Of a stretch of 64,000 nt of DNA, positions 8,073 through 17,478 are shown one piece after another (position 1 is the stretch's first letter; every line of letters starts with the position of its first letter). Origin of the DNA: an uncultured Bacillota bacterium. GTDB taxonomy: Bacteria; Bacillota_I; Bacilli_A; RFN20; CAG-631. The notes under the pieces are model-generated. The model searched no databases, was not told the origin of the DNA, and was given only the letters and a program-made list of their open reading frames with translations. The stretch covers positions 66,784-130,783 of the forward strand of contig CABUID010000003.1 in assembly GCA_902491575.1 (NCBI GenBank), written 5' to 3'. Both the position numbers and the translations under genes were made by a program.

Positions 8073-8953
8073 TATTTTATAATCTCCTTTCTTGCTAATT
8101 TGGAAAAGATGATTTCTTCTAGTCGATCTTCTGTGGATACTAAAAGATACTGAGCATTTCTTGAATGACAAAAAACTTCTAACTTCTTTGTTACATAATC
8201 CAATGCTTTTTGATAAGACTTCAAAGTTTCTTTTGTAATATTCTTTTTATAAGAAGCAGCTCCTTCTGAATCCAAATAAACATATTTACCAAGCAATTGA
8301 GGATTCATTTCATCTTTGGATAAAAGCTGCATGCAAATAACATCTCTTCTTTTAATGCGTAAATGATCAATAGCATTTTCATAATTATTATCCGTTAGAA
8401 AATCTGAAATAATTAAAGATACTCCATCTCCATATCCAACTTTAGATCCCATAATCGCTTTACTCAATTGACAATCACCCTTAAAATCTATCTCACTTAA
8501 TTTAGAAATATTTTCCAAGTAAGCTTCTTTACCAATAATACCAGAAATGATTTCAACAATTTTATCATTTTGTATATAATAAACCGACACCTTATCCATC
8601 GATTTTACTGACAAGTAAGTAAATATAGATGCCAATTGTAAAGCTAACATTGATTTTTCATGATTTATTCCATCCATAGAAGCACTAGCATCAATATAAA
8701 TTCGTGTATGCATTTGTCTTTCATCGAGATTTAACTTTAAATAAAGTTTTTCAAAACGAGAAAAAATACCCCAGTCAATCTTACGAATATCATCTCCTGG
8801 AATGTATTCCCTATAATCACCAAATTCACAACTCGAGCCATAAGATTTTGTTTTATGTGTACCACCAAAACGGCCTGCCACATTATCTTTGACGAGTAAC
8901 TCAATTTGATCGATATGAGATAAAATCTTCTCATTAATAACAAAATTGTTCAT
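8072..8953 (-). CDS. DUF58 domain protein (BatB/vWA-like MoxR partner)
   Basis: 293 residues. The DUF58 signature is clear: FGDYREYIPGDDIRKIDW, preceded by GRFGGTHKTKSYGSS and followed by a vWA-like fold with YIDASASM. DUF58 proteins are almost always encoded beside MoxR AAA ATPases and are thought to be their substrates or adaptors. No membrane helices are seen, so it is likely cytoplasmic. It starts 9 bases after the MoxR stop. The ATG at 8953 is the first in frame with the conserved N-terminus. Confidence 0.88.
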   Translation of the reverse strand: MNNFVINEKILSHIDQIELLVKDNVAGRFGGTHKTKSYGSSCEFGDYREYIPGDDIRKIDWGIFSRFEKLYLKLNLDERQMHTRIYIDASASMDGINHEKSMLALQLASIFTYLSVKSMDKVSVYYIQNDKIVEIISGIIGKEAYLENISKLSEIDFKGDCQLSKAIMGSKVGYGDGVSLIISDFLTDNNYENAIDHLRIKRRDVICMQLLSKDEMNPQLLGKYVYLDSEGAASYKKNITKETLKSYQKALDYVTKKLEVFCHSRNAQYLLVSTEDRLEEIIFSKLARKEIIK

Positions 8954-8962
8954 AATCTTACT

Positions 8963-9952
8963 CTATTTACAAAACTTTTTATTTTCTTTAATTAACATTT
9001 CAATGACATCATCAATTGTTAAATTATCATTAATGGCTTCATAATTAATTTTTATTCTATGTCTTAAAGTAGGATAAACTAACGCATTAATATCCTCATA
9101 AGACACATTAAAATTTCCATGCATTAAACTACGAACTTTTGCAGCTGTTACAAGTGCTTGTCCAGCACGAGGAGAAGCTCCATAACGAATGTATTTTTTA
9201 GCTGTTTCACTCGCCTCGTTTAACTCTGCATGTGTAGAAGAAACAAAATGAGATACATACTTTAAAACATCAGGGATAATCGGTACTTCCTTTGATAATT
9301 CTCTCATTTGCAATAAAGTTTCTCCATTAATTACGGAATTTGCGACTTCATCCATGGTCACTTGAGTCATTGAAATAATATCGTTTAATTCATCAATCGT
9401 TGGAAAACGCATGGTCACTTTAAACATAAAACGATCCATTTGTGCTTCTGGTAATGGATATGTTCCATCTTGTTCAATAGGATTTTCTGTAGCTAAGACA
9501 AAGAATGGCTCTTGCATAACATAAGATTTATTAGCAACCGTTACTTTATGTTCTTGCATAACTTCCAACATTGCAGATTGTGTTTTAGGAGTAGCACGAT
9601 TAATTTCATCAGCAAGAATTAAATTTGAGAAAATGGGTCCTTTTGAAAATATCATTTTCATTTTGCCATTTTCATCTTTTTCAATTACATTTGTACCTGT
9701 AATATCATAAGGCATTAAATCAGGTGTAAATTGAATTCTTGAAAAAGGTAAACTTAAAGCTTTAGCAAAAGAACGTACTAAACGAGTTTTCCCTACGCCA
9801 GGAACACCTTCTAAAAGAACGTTTCCTCCTGAAATAATAGCAATTAAAACATTTTCTACGATGTCATCTTGTCCAACAATATCTTTTTTTATTTCGTTTT
9901 TGATTTTATTAATTGATTCACTGAATTCTTTTATTTGTTTTATTTTATCCAT
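8963..9952 (-). CDS. MoxR family AAA+ ATPase
   Basis: 329 residues with Walker A GVPGVGKT at 49-56, Walker B LILADEINRATP, sensor segment ATENPIEQDGTYPLPEAQMDRF and the C-terminal lid with RYGASPRAGQAL. All MoxR hallmarks are intact and the length is normal. MoxR ATPases work as chaperones for the vWA/DUF58 proteins encoded beside them, as here. Cytoplasmic. It lies 13 bases after the DUF4175-like gene. Confidence 0.93.
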   Translation of the reverse strand: MDKIKQIKEFSESINKIKNEIKKDIVGQDDIVENVLIAIISGGNVLLEGVPGVGKTRLVRSFAKALSLPFSRIQFTPDLMPYDITGTNVIEKDENGKMKMIFSKGPIFSNLILADEINRATPKTQSAMLEVMQEHKVTVANKSYVMQEPFFVLATENPIEQDGTYPLPEAQMDRFMFKVTMRFPTIDELNDIISMTQVTMDEVANSVINGETLLQMRELSKEVPIIPDVLKYVSHFVSSTHAELNEASETAKKYIRYGASPRAGQALVTAAKVRSLMHGNFNVSYEDINALVYPTLRHRIKINYEAINDNLTIDDVIEMLIKENKKFCK

Positions 9953-9965
9953 ATTTTATATACTC

Positions 9966-11474
9966 CTATTTTGAATCACTATCCGTATTACCATTATGAT
10001 AAAGCAAACTGAAATATTGATTAATGATTTCTTCCACACTTGGATCTAAATTGCCATCTTTTAATAAAGCAACAATCTCATTATAATACTCATCAATAAG
10101 TTTTCCATATTCAATGTTTGTATTACTATCTGGATCAAAAAGAGTTTCTGTATCAGCATATTTTATTCCTTCATAGTCATCATCTTTTTGATCATTGCTG
10201 GAATTATCTTCATTTCCTGAAGAATCTTGAGAACTATCTTCACTTCCTTGATTTGAATCAGATCCACTATTTTCATTGGAGGTTTCATTGCTCATATCTC
10301 CACTCATGTCCTCATTTGGTTGACTAGGTTGTTTTTCAGGATTTTCTAAAATATCTTTAATTTGATTTAATATTTCAAGAACTTCTTCACACATTTCAAT
10401 AGCAATTTCTTGATGATTCAATGCCGTCCAAATATCTAATTTAGCCGTTTCAATTGTCGTTTTTATTTCATCTTTTATATTTTCTTTATTTGTTTTCTTT
10501 GAATAATTGCTGAAAGTTTTACTTAATTTTAAAATCACAGCATACAATTCATCCGTCTCTTTCACTTCTGTAGAAGCTAACGCGTCAGAAAATGTTGTAG
10601 CGTATTTAGCAAGTAAATTATCTAAACCTTTTCCAGTAAGAAATTGAAGTTGATCATTAATATCATCCAAAGCTTTATTTAAATCTTTTTGTTTCACTTG
10701 GATAATGGCAGTTCCTAAATCTGTTTCGAAATCATTTTTCATTAAATATTCTTTCAATGCTTCTCCAATTTGATTTCCAGAAATATCTTCATCCATGATG
10801 ACATAAACCTTATCAATTGCTTGATTAACTACTTCCAATTTTTCATTATTTGTTAATTCTTCTGACTGAACAGCATATAATACTTCATATAAAATATCGA
10901 GTAATTTATTTTTAATCACTTCGTCAATTCTTGAAAACTCAACTTCATTGATAATTTCATCAATTTTATCATTAATATTATCGTTTGGATCCACATTAAC
11001 AATTGGAGCTTTTGCTTGCTTTTTAGGCGTTAATACCGAATATGTAAAGGACCCACTAGATAAAATCATCACAATAAATCCTAACATAGCTATTCTTAAC
11101 GGTAATTGACTAGGAGAAAATTTGGATAAGATTCTATTTGTTTCTTCCCTTTGAACGACCATCATTGGTTGATTTGAATCTTTATAATAAACCATTGTCT
11201 TTACTTTTTCATTTAAATTTAATTCTTTATCTAAGCGCGCTGCTATTTTACTTTCATTTGGTCTTAATATCAAAAAGAAAACAAGAAAAGAAACGAGTAA
11301 GGTAGAAAGACCAATGATTACACAAAGACTATAATCTAATTTTAAAATCAAATTTTTTACAAGTATCAATAAAACAGATATTGTAAATAATCCCAACGAT
11401 ACAGCATATAAAGCACATTGGATAAGTGCTTCCAAATATATTTTTTTACGGAATCTTTTAATTTGTTGATTCAT
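9966..11474 (-). CDS. Membrane protein of the MoxR operon (DUF4175-like)
   Basis: 502 residues. Two helices near the N-terminus (about 14-40 and 48-70), a basic/amphipathic segment NESKIAARLDKELNLNEKVKTM, another helix near 125-148, then a long extracytoplasmic helical region rich in Glu, Asp, Asn and Lys. Residues about 395-435 are a low-complexity Ser/Asn/Asp/Glu stretch. The layout resembles DUF4175-type proteins found next to MoxR/DUF58/vWA genes in many Bacillota. Its start overlaps the end of the large vWA gene by 17 bases. Function unknown; envelope location inferred. Confidence 0.68.
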   Translation of the reverse strand: MNQQIKRFRKKIYLEALIQCALYAVSLGLFTISVLLILVKNLILKLDYSLCVIIGLSTLLVSFLVFFLILRPNESKIAARLDKELNLNEKVKTMVYYKDSNQPMMVVQREETNRILSKFSPSQLPLRIAMLGFIVMILSSGSFTYSVLTPKKQAKAPIVNVDPNDNINDKIDEIINEVEFSRIDEVIKNKLLDILYEVLYAVQSEELTNNEKLEVVNQAIDKVYVIMDEDISGNQIGEALKEYLMKNDFETDLGTAIIQVKQKDLNKALDDINDQLQFLTGKGLDNLLAKYATTFSDALASTEVKETDELYAVILKLSKTFSNYSKKTNKENIKDEIKTTIETAKLDIWTALNHQEIAIEMCEEVLEILNQIKDILENPEKQPSQPNEDMSGDMSNETSNENSGSDSNQGSEDSSQDSSGNEDNSSNDQKDDDYEGIKYADTETLFDPDSNTNIEYGKLIDEYYNEIVALLKDGNLDPSVEEIINQYFSLLYHNGNTDSDSK

Positions 11475-14055
11475 TTTTCTTCCTCCTTGTTTTCAAGTTT
11501 AATTTTCGTATTGCCACATCCAAGATAAAGCAAATTACCCCCATGATAATAAAGATAAAAGAAAGATCATTCGTTTGAGTTCTTTTTTTATGCTCCATTT
11601 TCTTTATAGGTTGATCCAATGAATAGACTTCTCCATCACTACTTATCATTCTATAAAGTAAGACTTCTTTTCGATTATCAAAACCATCGTATTCACTAGA
11701 ATAAGAAAAAGTAAAATTCTTATAGACATCCATGTAATCCGTGTCATTTCCATAGCGAATTTGCAGTTGATATTGTCCTTCTTGTCCAGTAATAAATGTT
11801 CCGATATATAAAGATTTTGATAAAGATAAATTTTGTGTCTGTGTCTTTCCATCAGGAGAGATAACGGATGCTTTGACCAGTGCATTTTCTTTTGGACTAA
11901 TGATACCAATGCGAATGGTAGATGTATAACCATTATTTTCAATTGAAATATTTAAGGAAGTATCGATTCTTTCTCTTGGTCTTAAGGAAGGAATAAAATT
12001 CTTAAAAAACTTTCTTGAACTTTCAATCGTTTTCCAATTATTCGCCCAATGATTATTAATATTACTCGTAAAAGAAGATACTTTTCCTCTACCATAATTC
12101 CATGTGGCATAAATCGGACATTTTCGTTGCCCACCAGCTTCATTCGTATACAAAGTTGAAGCTATCATTTCAGCAGAGCCTTTTACCCTTGCATAATAAT
12201 AGCCTTCTATATCCGGTAGATAATTGATGCTTTGCATCACACCATTATCTAATTTATCGATGATAATTTCAGTTGTTCCTTCAATAACCGCATCAATATA
12301 TTCATCTTGAATTTCTTGCGACATCATATTCGCTAAATCATCTGAATTTTCAACATAATAATAAGACCCATTTCCAGCTATAGATAATTGTTTCATCAAA
12401 GAGGCTCCACCTAAAGAAGAAATATTAATTACAGAAGTGAAAATTCCAGAATTAGACATTTGTTTCACCACATCTAAAGGAGCAATGGGATCTGTTTCTG
12501 TAGGTTCTCCATCAGATAAGATAATAACTTGTTTACTGTCATAGTCTAAATTTTGTATTTGATTATAAGTAGTATTTAAGGAAGAACCAATATAGGTTCC
12601 TGGTCCAAGTTCTATCGAATCAATGGCATTATTAATTGTTTCCTTATTGGACAATTTTGTAATAGGTTGAACGATTTCTACTACTTGGCAAAAGGATTCA
12701 ATCATTATATAATCATTTTCATCTAATAATTCCAGACATTTTTTAGCACCTGCTTTTGCTTTTTCAAGTCTTTTATCCTCCGCCATACTATAAGAGCAAT
12801 CAATAATCAAAACGACTACTCTGGAATCGTTTGAAGGATGATATCTAACGGGTAAAAAGTTTTCTATTTTCTTTAAGGCAATGGATTCTTCATTTGAAGA
12901 AGACACTTCACCTAAAGTCACTATACTTTTTCCATAAACGGAAGCAAAGGCATCTAAATCAAAAGCAAATTGTTCAAAATTAGGAATATCTTCCATTTTT
13001 AAATTATCTAATATAATCTCATCAAATTGACATAAATTTTCTAAATCTAAAGCAATAGGGTGATGATAATCATAACATGTTAATTTTACTTCATCCTCAT
13101 AAATTTCTTTAAAAAATGAATAATTATTATTTTCTTTTGATGAAATTGCCAAAACATTAATATCCCCTATTACTTCTTGAACAAAATACAAACTATTATT
13201 TTCATGGTTCGTATCCTTAGAAGAGGAAACATTTATTTTATATTCAAAAATGCCAGCATTCGTAGTGTCTAAAGAAAATCTTATGACATTTAACCCCGTC
13301 GTAACATCTAATAATCCCGTTGCCATAATTTCATCATTTTTGTAAAGGGATAAAGAAACTGTATCGGTAAAATTAGATTGGACGATGATTGTTGCTTCTT
13401 CATGATTATTTAAAAATGCAGAATGAGTATAGGAAATATCATTTATTTGAATTTCAAAATTATCTGATAATGGTTCATTATAATTAATGGCATCGATATG
13501 GATATTTTGACTCATTAAATCTTCAGCAGCCAAAACACAATCTCCATCCGTTTGTTTTCCATCAGAAAGCAAAATAACATTTTTGCTACTATCATTACTA
13601 AAAAGATCTTTGACATAATAAAGAGCATTCGCAATATCTGTAGCACTACCATCAACATGGTTATTTTGCAATGAAACAAAATCAGCACCTAATTCAGAAA
13701 TCAATTCAACATTTTTACCAAAACAAATAACACCCATTTTTGTTTCATCATCTAATTCTGATTTTATTTTAAGTATTTTTTCATCCAATTTATCTAATTT
13801 ATCTTTATTAGAAAAAGAAACATCCGCTAATAAATATAATTCTGTTCCATTATCTTCGTATGTAGTCGTTACTTTCACTCCCGATAATGCAAAAGCAACA
13901 TTGACAAATATAAGTAAATGCAAAACAAAAGAAGAAATGATTCGAAAATCACATCTTCTTTTTTTAATAACATAAATAAAAGGGACAATTAAAATTATGA
14001 TTAAAAGAATCAATATGAATAGCAAATAAGGATTAGAAAAAACAACTTTCTTCAT
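11458..14055 (-). CDS. Large membrane protein with two vWA regions
   Basis: 865 residues, first gene of the operon. Two N-terminal helices (about 8-29 and 37-58) resemble BatA. A first, degenerate vWA region follows (YLLADVSFSNKD ... ILLSDGKQTDGD; the MIDAS Ser/Thr are incomplete). A second vWA region near residue 420 is intact (LIIDCSYSM ... ILSDGEPTETDP). The remainder is beta-rich, with segments like NYGRGKVSSFTSNINNHW and ASVISPDGKTQTQ, and one C-terminal helix (LSFIFIIMGVICFILDVAI). This arrangement matches the Bacillota vWA/glutamine-amidotransferase-like proteins linked to MoxR. AAGGAG lies 11 bases before the ATG. Probably envelope-anchored. Confidence 0.8.
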   Translation of the reverse strand: MKKVVFSNPYLLFILILLIIILIVPFIYVIKKRRCDFRIISSFVLHLLIFVNVAFALSGVKVTTTYEDNGTELYLLADVSFSNKDKLDKLDEKILKIKSELDDETKMGVICFGKNVELISELGADFVSLQNNHVDGSATDIANALYYVKDLFSNDSSKNVILLSDGKQTDGDCVLAAEDLMSQNIHIDAINYNEPLSDNFEIQINDISYTHSAFLNNHEEATIIVQSNFTDTVSLSLYKNDEIMATGLLDVTTGLNVIRFSLDTTNAGIFEYKINVSSSKDTNHENNSLYFVQEVIGDINVLAISSKENNNYSFFKEIYEDEVKLTCYDYHHPIALDLENLCQFDEIILDNLKMEDIPNFEQFAFDLDAFASVYGKSIVTLGEVSSSNEESIALKKIENFLPVRYHPSNDSRVVVLIIDCSYSMAEDKRLEKAKAGAKKCLELLDENDYIMIESFCQVVEIVQPITKLSNKETINNAIDSIELGPGTYIGSSLNTTYNQIQNLDYDSKQVIILSDGEPTETDPIAPLDVVKQMSNSGIFTSVINISSLGGASLMKQLSIAGNGSYYYVENSDDLANMMSQEIQDEYIDAVIEGTTEIIIDKLDNGVMQSINYLPDIEGYYYARVKGSAEMIASTLYTNEAGGQRKCPIYATWNYGRGKVSSFTSNINNHWANNWKTIESSRKFFKNFIPSLRPRERIDTSLNISIENNGYTSTIRIGIISPKENALVKASVISPDGKTQTQNLSLSKSLYIGTFITGQEGQYQLQIRYGNDTDYMDVYKNFTFSYSSEYDGFDNRKEVLLYRMISSDGEVYSLDQPIKKMEHKKRTQTNDLSFIFIIMGVICFILDVAIRKLNLKTRRKKNESTN

Positions 14056-14121
14056 ATCATTTAATTCTCCTTAATTTTTTTACTACACAATATAAAATTA
14101 TATAGCCATTTTATTACTTTT

Positions 14122-14136
14122 CTCAATTAAATTGAG
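14122..14136 (-). other. Short palindrome between lipoprotein gene and vWA operon
   Basis: CTCAATT A AATTGAG, without a following T run on either strand. It may be a weak mRNA hairpin or a protein site; it is not a clear terminator. Confidence 0.35.
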
Positions 14137-14146
14137 TAGTGGTAAA

Positions 14147-16066
14147 TTATTCAATCGTCAAATAAGTAACTCCATCCCTAGTGACAACAAATGTAGCACC
14201 TTCATCATAGAAATGCTCTCCTGAATTCACAGTAATCGTTACACCAGGAATCATTAATGTTGTTTCTTTATTTAAATAAAGTGTACCTAGTAATGCACCA
14301 TCTGCATTATATGCTGCAGCAACACATTCAGTGGATGTACTATACCATTTATATTCAATATCACTAGCGGATGTGATAGAATCATCTTTTACAAGGAAAA
14401 AACAATCGTTTGGTGTATCCGATGCACTTGAATAGGATACAACAGCAGATGAGCCATACACATAAAGGGTTTTCTCTGTTTTGGAGTAGCTACCACAACT
14501 AACCTTTAAATAATTATCATCTAACTGAGCTTCCGCTACTTCTCCCTTTAAATAAGATTCTGTTGAAACTAAATCACCACCAGAAGTAATTTCAACCGAT
14601 ACGTCTTTACTATATTTCTTTAAATTATAAAATTCAGAACCATACCATGTACCTACAACAGGTGTATTATCTAAATAATGCATATCTTTTACAACAAATT
14701 TGATAGTGATCGTATTATCAACATAGAATAAATTAGGTATATCAAAATATTTTACTCCATCGCTAACATTCTTAATATAACTATTAGAACCAGATGGCCA
14801 ATCAATTCTACTATTCCAATAAGTATCTTCTCTTTCTACAGTAAAATTAGCAGCACCATAAACTTGTATACTTGCATAAGATGAAATTAATTTATAATCG
14901 TCTTCACTGACACTTTCTTTTTGATTGGCTTTAAAATAGATTCGATCTCCTAATTTAAATTTATCATCAGCAGATACTCTTACTTCATTTTCATTTTCGT
15001 CTAAAGTATACATATATCCTTCAACTTGTTCTGGTAAATCAAGATTGACAGAGATTTTTCTTTCTTCCACAGCAACCGTCAATTCAACATTTTTATTTGG
15101 CATTGTAAATTCATATGCATAATATTCATTATCATATTGATCTTCATAACCATAAACTTGATATACTTCGATACCATCCACATAATAATGGGTTGCATAA
15201 CAATCTGGTTTTGTGCCATAACTTGAATTGCTACCTGGTCGTTTAGCACGAAATACGCCTTTTGAACCTGCACGGTAAACAGCACCATTACCTAAATCAA
15301 AATTATTTTCTTCATCTAAAAATGCATCTACAAAATCAGAAGCCTTCCATTCATTGCCATAAGAAGAAGTAAAGACAACACGACTTGCATCCGCTGTTAC
15401 TTTAAAGTAAGCACCTGAAGCTTCAGTAACAATTCTTACATCACCATCTGGCATTTCAAAATAATATTCCCCAGCACCTTCTTCATAGACATCAATTTCT
15501 TTTATTGTTGATTGATCATCAGAGCCTTGAAAAGCTTTAACAGAATCTAATGCATAACCTGATAATACTCTTAATTTAAAATTGACAATATCGCCCGTAT
15601 CAGCTGCATCATCTAAGCCAATTACTTCAACGACATCTGAAGCTTCAAATGTCAATAAATGTTCCTTTGTTGGTAAAACAGTTTCTACAAATATATCGAC
15701 ATCTTCATCAGGCATTAAAAAGCCATGAGTAGTTACTTTATCGTTGTCAGGATTCACTTGTACATTTAAAGATTGTTCTCCAAGTTTAACACCTTTTAAT
15801 ACATAATTTGAATCGGTCATGACTACTGTAACTACGACGGATTCACCAGCAACTGCTGATGGTTTATCTACAAAAACATAAGCACCATCTCCACCATTTA
15901 AATGGACGTTATGAGCTACAGCTACTTTATCTTCACTCGAATTTGAAGAAGATATTTCATCCACACTCATTGAATTTGATTCACTACCTTTTGCAGCGTC
16001 ACAAGAAGCTACGCCAAATAAAAGTGACATGGCTGCTAATACTGAACACAACTTTTGCTTTTTCAT
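14147..16066 (-). CDS. Repeat-containing surface lipoprotein
   Basis: 639 residues with a lipoprotein signal peptide (KKQKLCSVLAAMSLLFG then lipobox VASC, Cys22). After a Ser-rich linker come about three divergent modules of 80-110 residues, each ending in a phrase like FLMPDEDVDIFVE, FEMPDGDVRIVTE or FTMPNKNVELTVA. This is the pattern of the divergent InlB B-repeat/bacterial repeat domain family. The C-terminal 250 residues are acidic, Tyr/Ser-rich and beta-predicted. It would sit on the outer face of the membrane. No enzymatic motif seen; the ligand is unknown. It has its own promoter (16134-16162) and no clear terminator before the vWA operon. Confidence 0.8.
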   Translation of the reverse strand: MKKQKLCSVLAAMSLLFGVASCDAAKGSESNSMSVDEISSSNSSEDKVAVAHNVHLNGGDGAYVFVDKPSAVAGESVVVTVVMTDSNYVLKGVKLGEQSLNVQVNPDNDKVTTHGFLMPDEDVDIFVETVLPTKEHLLTFEASDVVEVIGLDDAADTGDIVNFKLRVLSGYALDSVKAFQGSDDQSTIKEIDVYEEGAGEYYFEMPDGDVRIVTEASGAYFKVTADASRVVFTSSYGNEWKASDFVDAFLDEENNFDLGNGAVYRAGSKGVFRAKRPGSNSSYGTKPDCYATHYYVDGIEVYQVYGYEDQYDNEYYAYEFTMPNKNVELTVAVEERKISVNLDLPEQVEGYMYTLDENENEVRVSADDKFKLGDRIYFKANQKESVSEDDYKLISSYASIQVYGAANFTVEREDTYWNSRIDWPSGSNSYIKNVSDGVKYFDIPNLFYVDNTITIKFVVKDMHYLDNTPVVGTWYGSEFYNLKKYSKDVSVEITSGGDLVSTESYLKGEVAEAQLDDNYLKVSCGSYSKTEKTLYVYGSSAVVSYSSASDTPNDCFFLVKDDSITSASDIEYKWYSTSTECVAAAYNADGALLGTLYLNKETTLMIPGVTITVNSGEHFYDEGATFVVTRDGVTYLTIE

Positions 16067-16097
16067 AATTGAATTTTCCCTTTCTTAAACTTCATTC

Positions 16098-16125
16098 AAT
16101 AAAATACAAAGTGTAGTATTTTATT
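16098..16125 (-). promoter_or_regulatory. 5' UTR hairpin of the repeat lipoprotein mRNA
   Basis: Perfect 10-bp inverted repeat (AATAAAATAC / GTATTTTATT, 8-base loop) starting right at the expected transcription start of the promoter just upstream. Such 5'-terminal stems protect mRNAs from decay; alternatively it is an operator. Confidence 0.45.
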
Positions 16126-16133
16126 TTCCACTG

Positions 16134-16162
16134 ATTTTATCATAACAAGAAAAGAATTTCAA
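16134..16162 (-). promoter_or_regulatory. Promoter of the repeat lipoprotein gene
   Basis: Minus strand TTGAAA, 17 bases, TAAAAT; about 68 bases before the ATG. Confidence 0.6.
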
Positions 16163-16200
16163 TCTATTTTTTTATTTGTGTTTTAAAGTCAAGTATTATT

Positions 16201-16241
16201 TAATAAAAAAAATAGATTAGGCTTTTGTCTTCCTATCTATT
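16201..16241 (-). terminator. Terminator of tdk
   Basis: Arms AATAGAT-AGG and CCT-ATCTATT (one bulged A) twelve bases after the tdk stop, followed by T8 on the minus strand. Confidence 0.75.
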
Positions 16242-16252
16242 TTCAAAAAAAA

Positions 16253-16837
16253 CTATTTAATAATTTGGTGACATTTACGACATCTTGCTTCATAACACTC
16301 AGAAGCTCCAACTAAAATCACAGGTTCGTCATAATGTGCAGGCTGACCATTAATTAATCGTTGTGTACGAGTCGCAGGTGCTCCACAAACACAACATACC
16401 GCTGTTAATTTATTAATAAATTCTGCTCTAGCAAGCAAAGCAGCTGTTACTTTAAAAGGTTCGCCTTTAAAATCTGTATCCAATCCTGCAACAATTACTC
16501 TTTTTTTGGCATTAGCTAACTTTTCACATATATCTACTATTCCAAAATCAAAAAATTGTATTTCCTCAATAACAATGACATCAACTGTTTTATCATGCAC
16601 ATATTTTTCTATACTTTTTAAATCTGATGGTTCAACACAAATGCACTGACAAAAATTTCCAGCATGTGAAGCAATCATACTTTCAGAGTAACGATTATCA
16701 ATCGTTGGTTTTATAGCAACAACTTTCTTTTTAGCATATTCTAATACTTTAATTTGTTTAATCAATTCTTCTGTCTTTCCGGCAAACATACAGCCGCAAA
16801 TAACTTCTATCCATCCTGGATTATAAGTTCGATACAT
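16253..16837 (-). CDS. tdk: Thymidine kinase
   Basis: 194 residues. P-loop GCMFAGKTEEL, the lid/phosphate segment VIEEIQFFD and the type II kinase zinc site (CCVCGAP ... CRKCH) are all present. It phosphorylates thymidine (and deoxyuridine) with ATP in the salvage route to dTTP. The start ATG at 16837 has GGAGAA eight bases upstream; the ATG at 16852 has no binding site. It still overlaps the DUF402 gene by 17 bases, so the two are co-transcribed. Normal length and intact catalytic residues. Confidence 0.95.
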   Translation of the reverse strand: MYRTYNPGWIEVICGCMFAGKTEELIKQIKVLEYAKKKVVAIKPTIDNRYSESMIASHAGNFCQCICVEPSDLKSIEKYVHDKTVDVIVIEEIQFFDFGIVDICEKLANAKKRVIVAGLDTDFKGEPFKVTAALLARAEFINKLTAVCCVCGAPATRTQRLINGQPAHYDEPVILVGASECYEARCRKCHQIIK

Positions 16838-17357
16838 TTTTATCTTCTCCATTCAAAAATTTTTTATACAGTTTTTCGACCACTTCATGAGAAAATGGGA
16901 ATTCTTGATGAATAATTCTATTTTTTATCTTCTTAAAATTATAATTAATGACTTCATCTAAAGAATCGGAATAATTTAAAATTTTTTTGTGTTTTTTATA
17001 TTCAAACTCATCTAAGGTTTTAATTTGATAATTCGCGTCTACCTTAAAATCCAAATCATAATCAATGTACTTAATCACATTATTTTCAAAAATAGATGGA
17101 GAAGCAATATTCACATAATAATAGATTCCAGTAGTTTTTATCATACAAACCACATTGTACCACATTTTTTTCATAAAAATAGAAACTGCAGGTTCAATAG
17201 CGTGCCATTTTCGTCCATCCGATTCGATAACAAAAGAATGCGTACTTCCAACAGCCACATAATCTTCATTTTCTTCAATAAGATATGTTTGATACCAAGT
17301 TCGGTGAACTTTTCCATTATGTTTAAAAGCAACAATAATAATTTCCTGATTCAACAT
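16821..17357 (-). CDS. DUF402 family protein (nucleotide phosphatase-like)
   Basis: 178 residues. The pattern HNGKVHRTW, then W-H-A-I-E-P, IYYYVNIASPSIF, and IKYIDYDLDFKV is the DUF402 core, whose acidic Y-x-D-x-D-L-D-x-K-V motif binds Mg2+. Characterised relatives (Ntdp of Staphylococcus, YgaC-like) hydrolyse nucleoside tri- and diphosphates. Cytoplasmic. The overlap with tdk fits a nucleotide-related role. Family call is confident; activity is by homology. Confidence 0.82.
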   Translation of the reverse strand: MLNQEIIIVAFKHNGKVHRTWYQTYLIEENEDYVAVGSTHSFVIESDGRKWHAIEPAVSIFMKKMWYNVVCMIKTTGIYYYVNIASPSIFENNVIKYIDYDLDFKVDANYQIKTLDEFEYKKHKKILNYSDSLDEVINYNFKKIKNRIIHQEFPFSHEVVEKLYKKFLNGEDKNVSNL

Positions 17358-17440
17358 ACGACTACCTCATTACCCTAAGTATTATAACATTGTCGAATAA
17401 GAAATTAAAGAAAAAAAAAGGAAAAACTAGAATGGATAAA

Positions 17441-17472
17441 AAAAAGAACTATTTTTGAAAATAGTTCTTTTT
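17441..17472 (-). terminator. Terminator of the glycosidase lipoprotein gene
   Basis: Long stem AGAACTATTTT / AAAATAGTTCT just after the stop, flanked by A and T runs, so it could act in both directions. Confidence 0.75.
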
Positions 17473-17478
17473 CATCCT

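Noticed and set aside
8704..8943. Antisense and alternative frames inside the DUF58 gene
   Set aside because: They coincide with a well-conserved coding region and have no binding sites or family resemblance.
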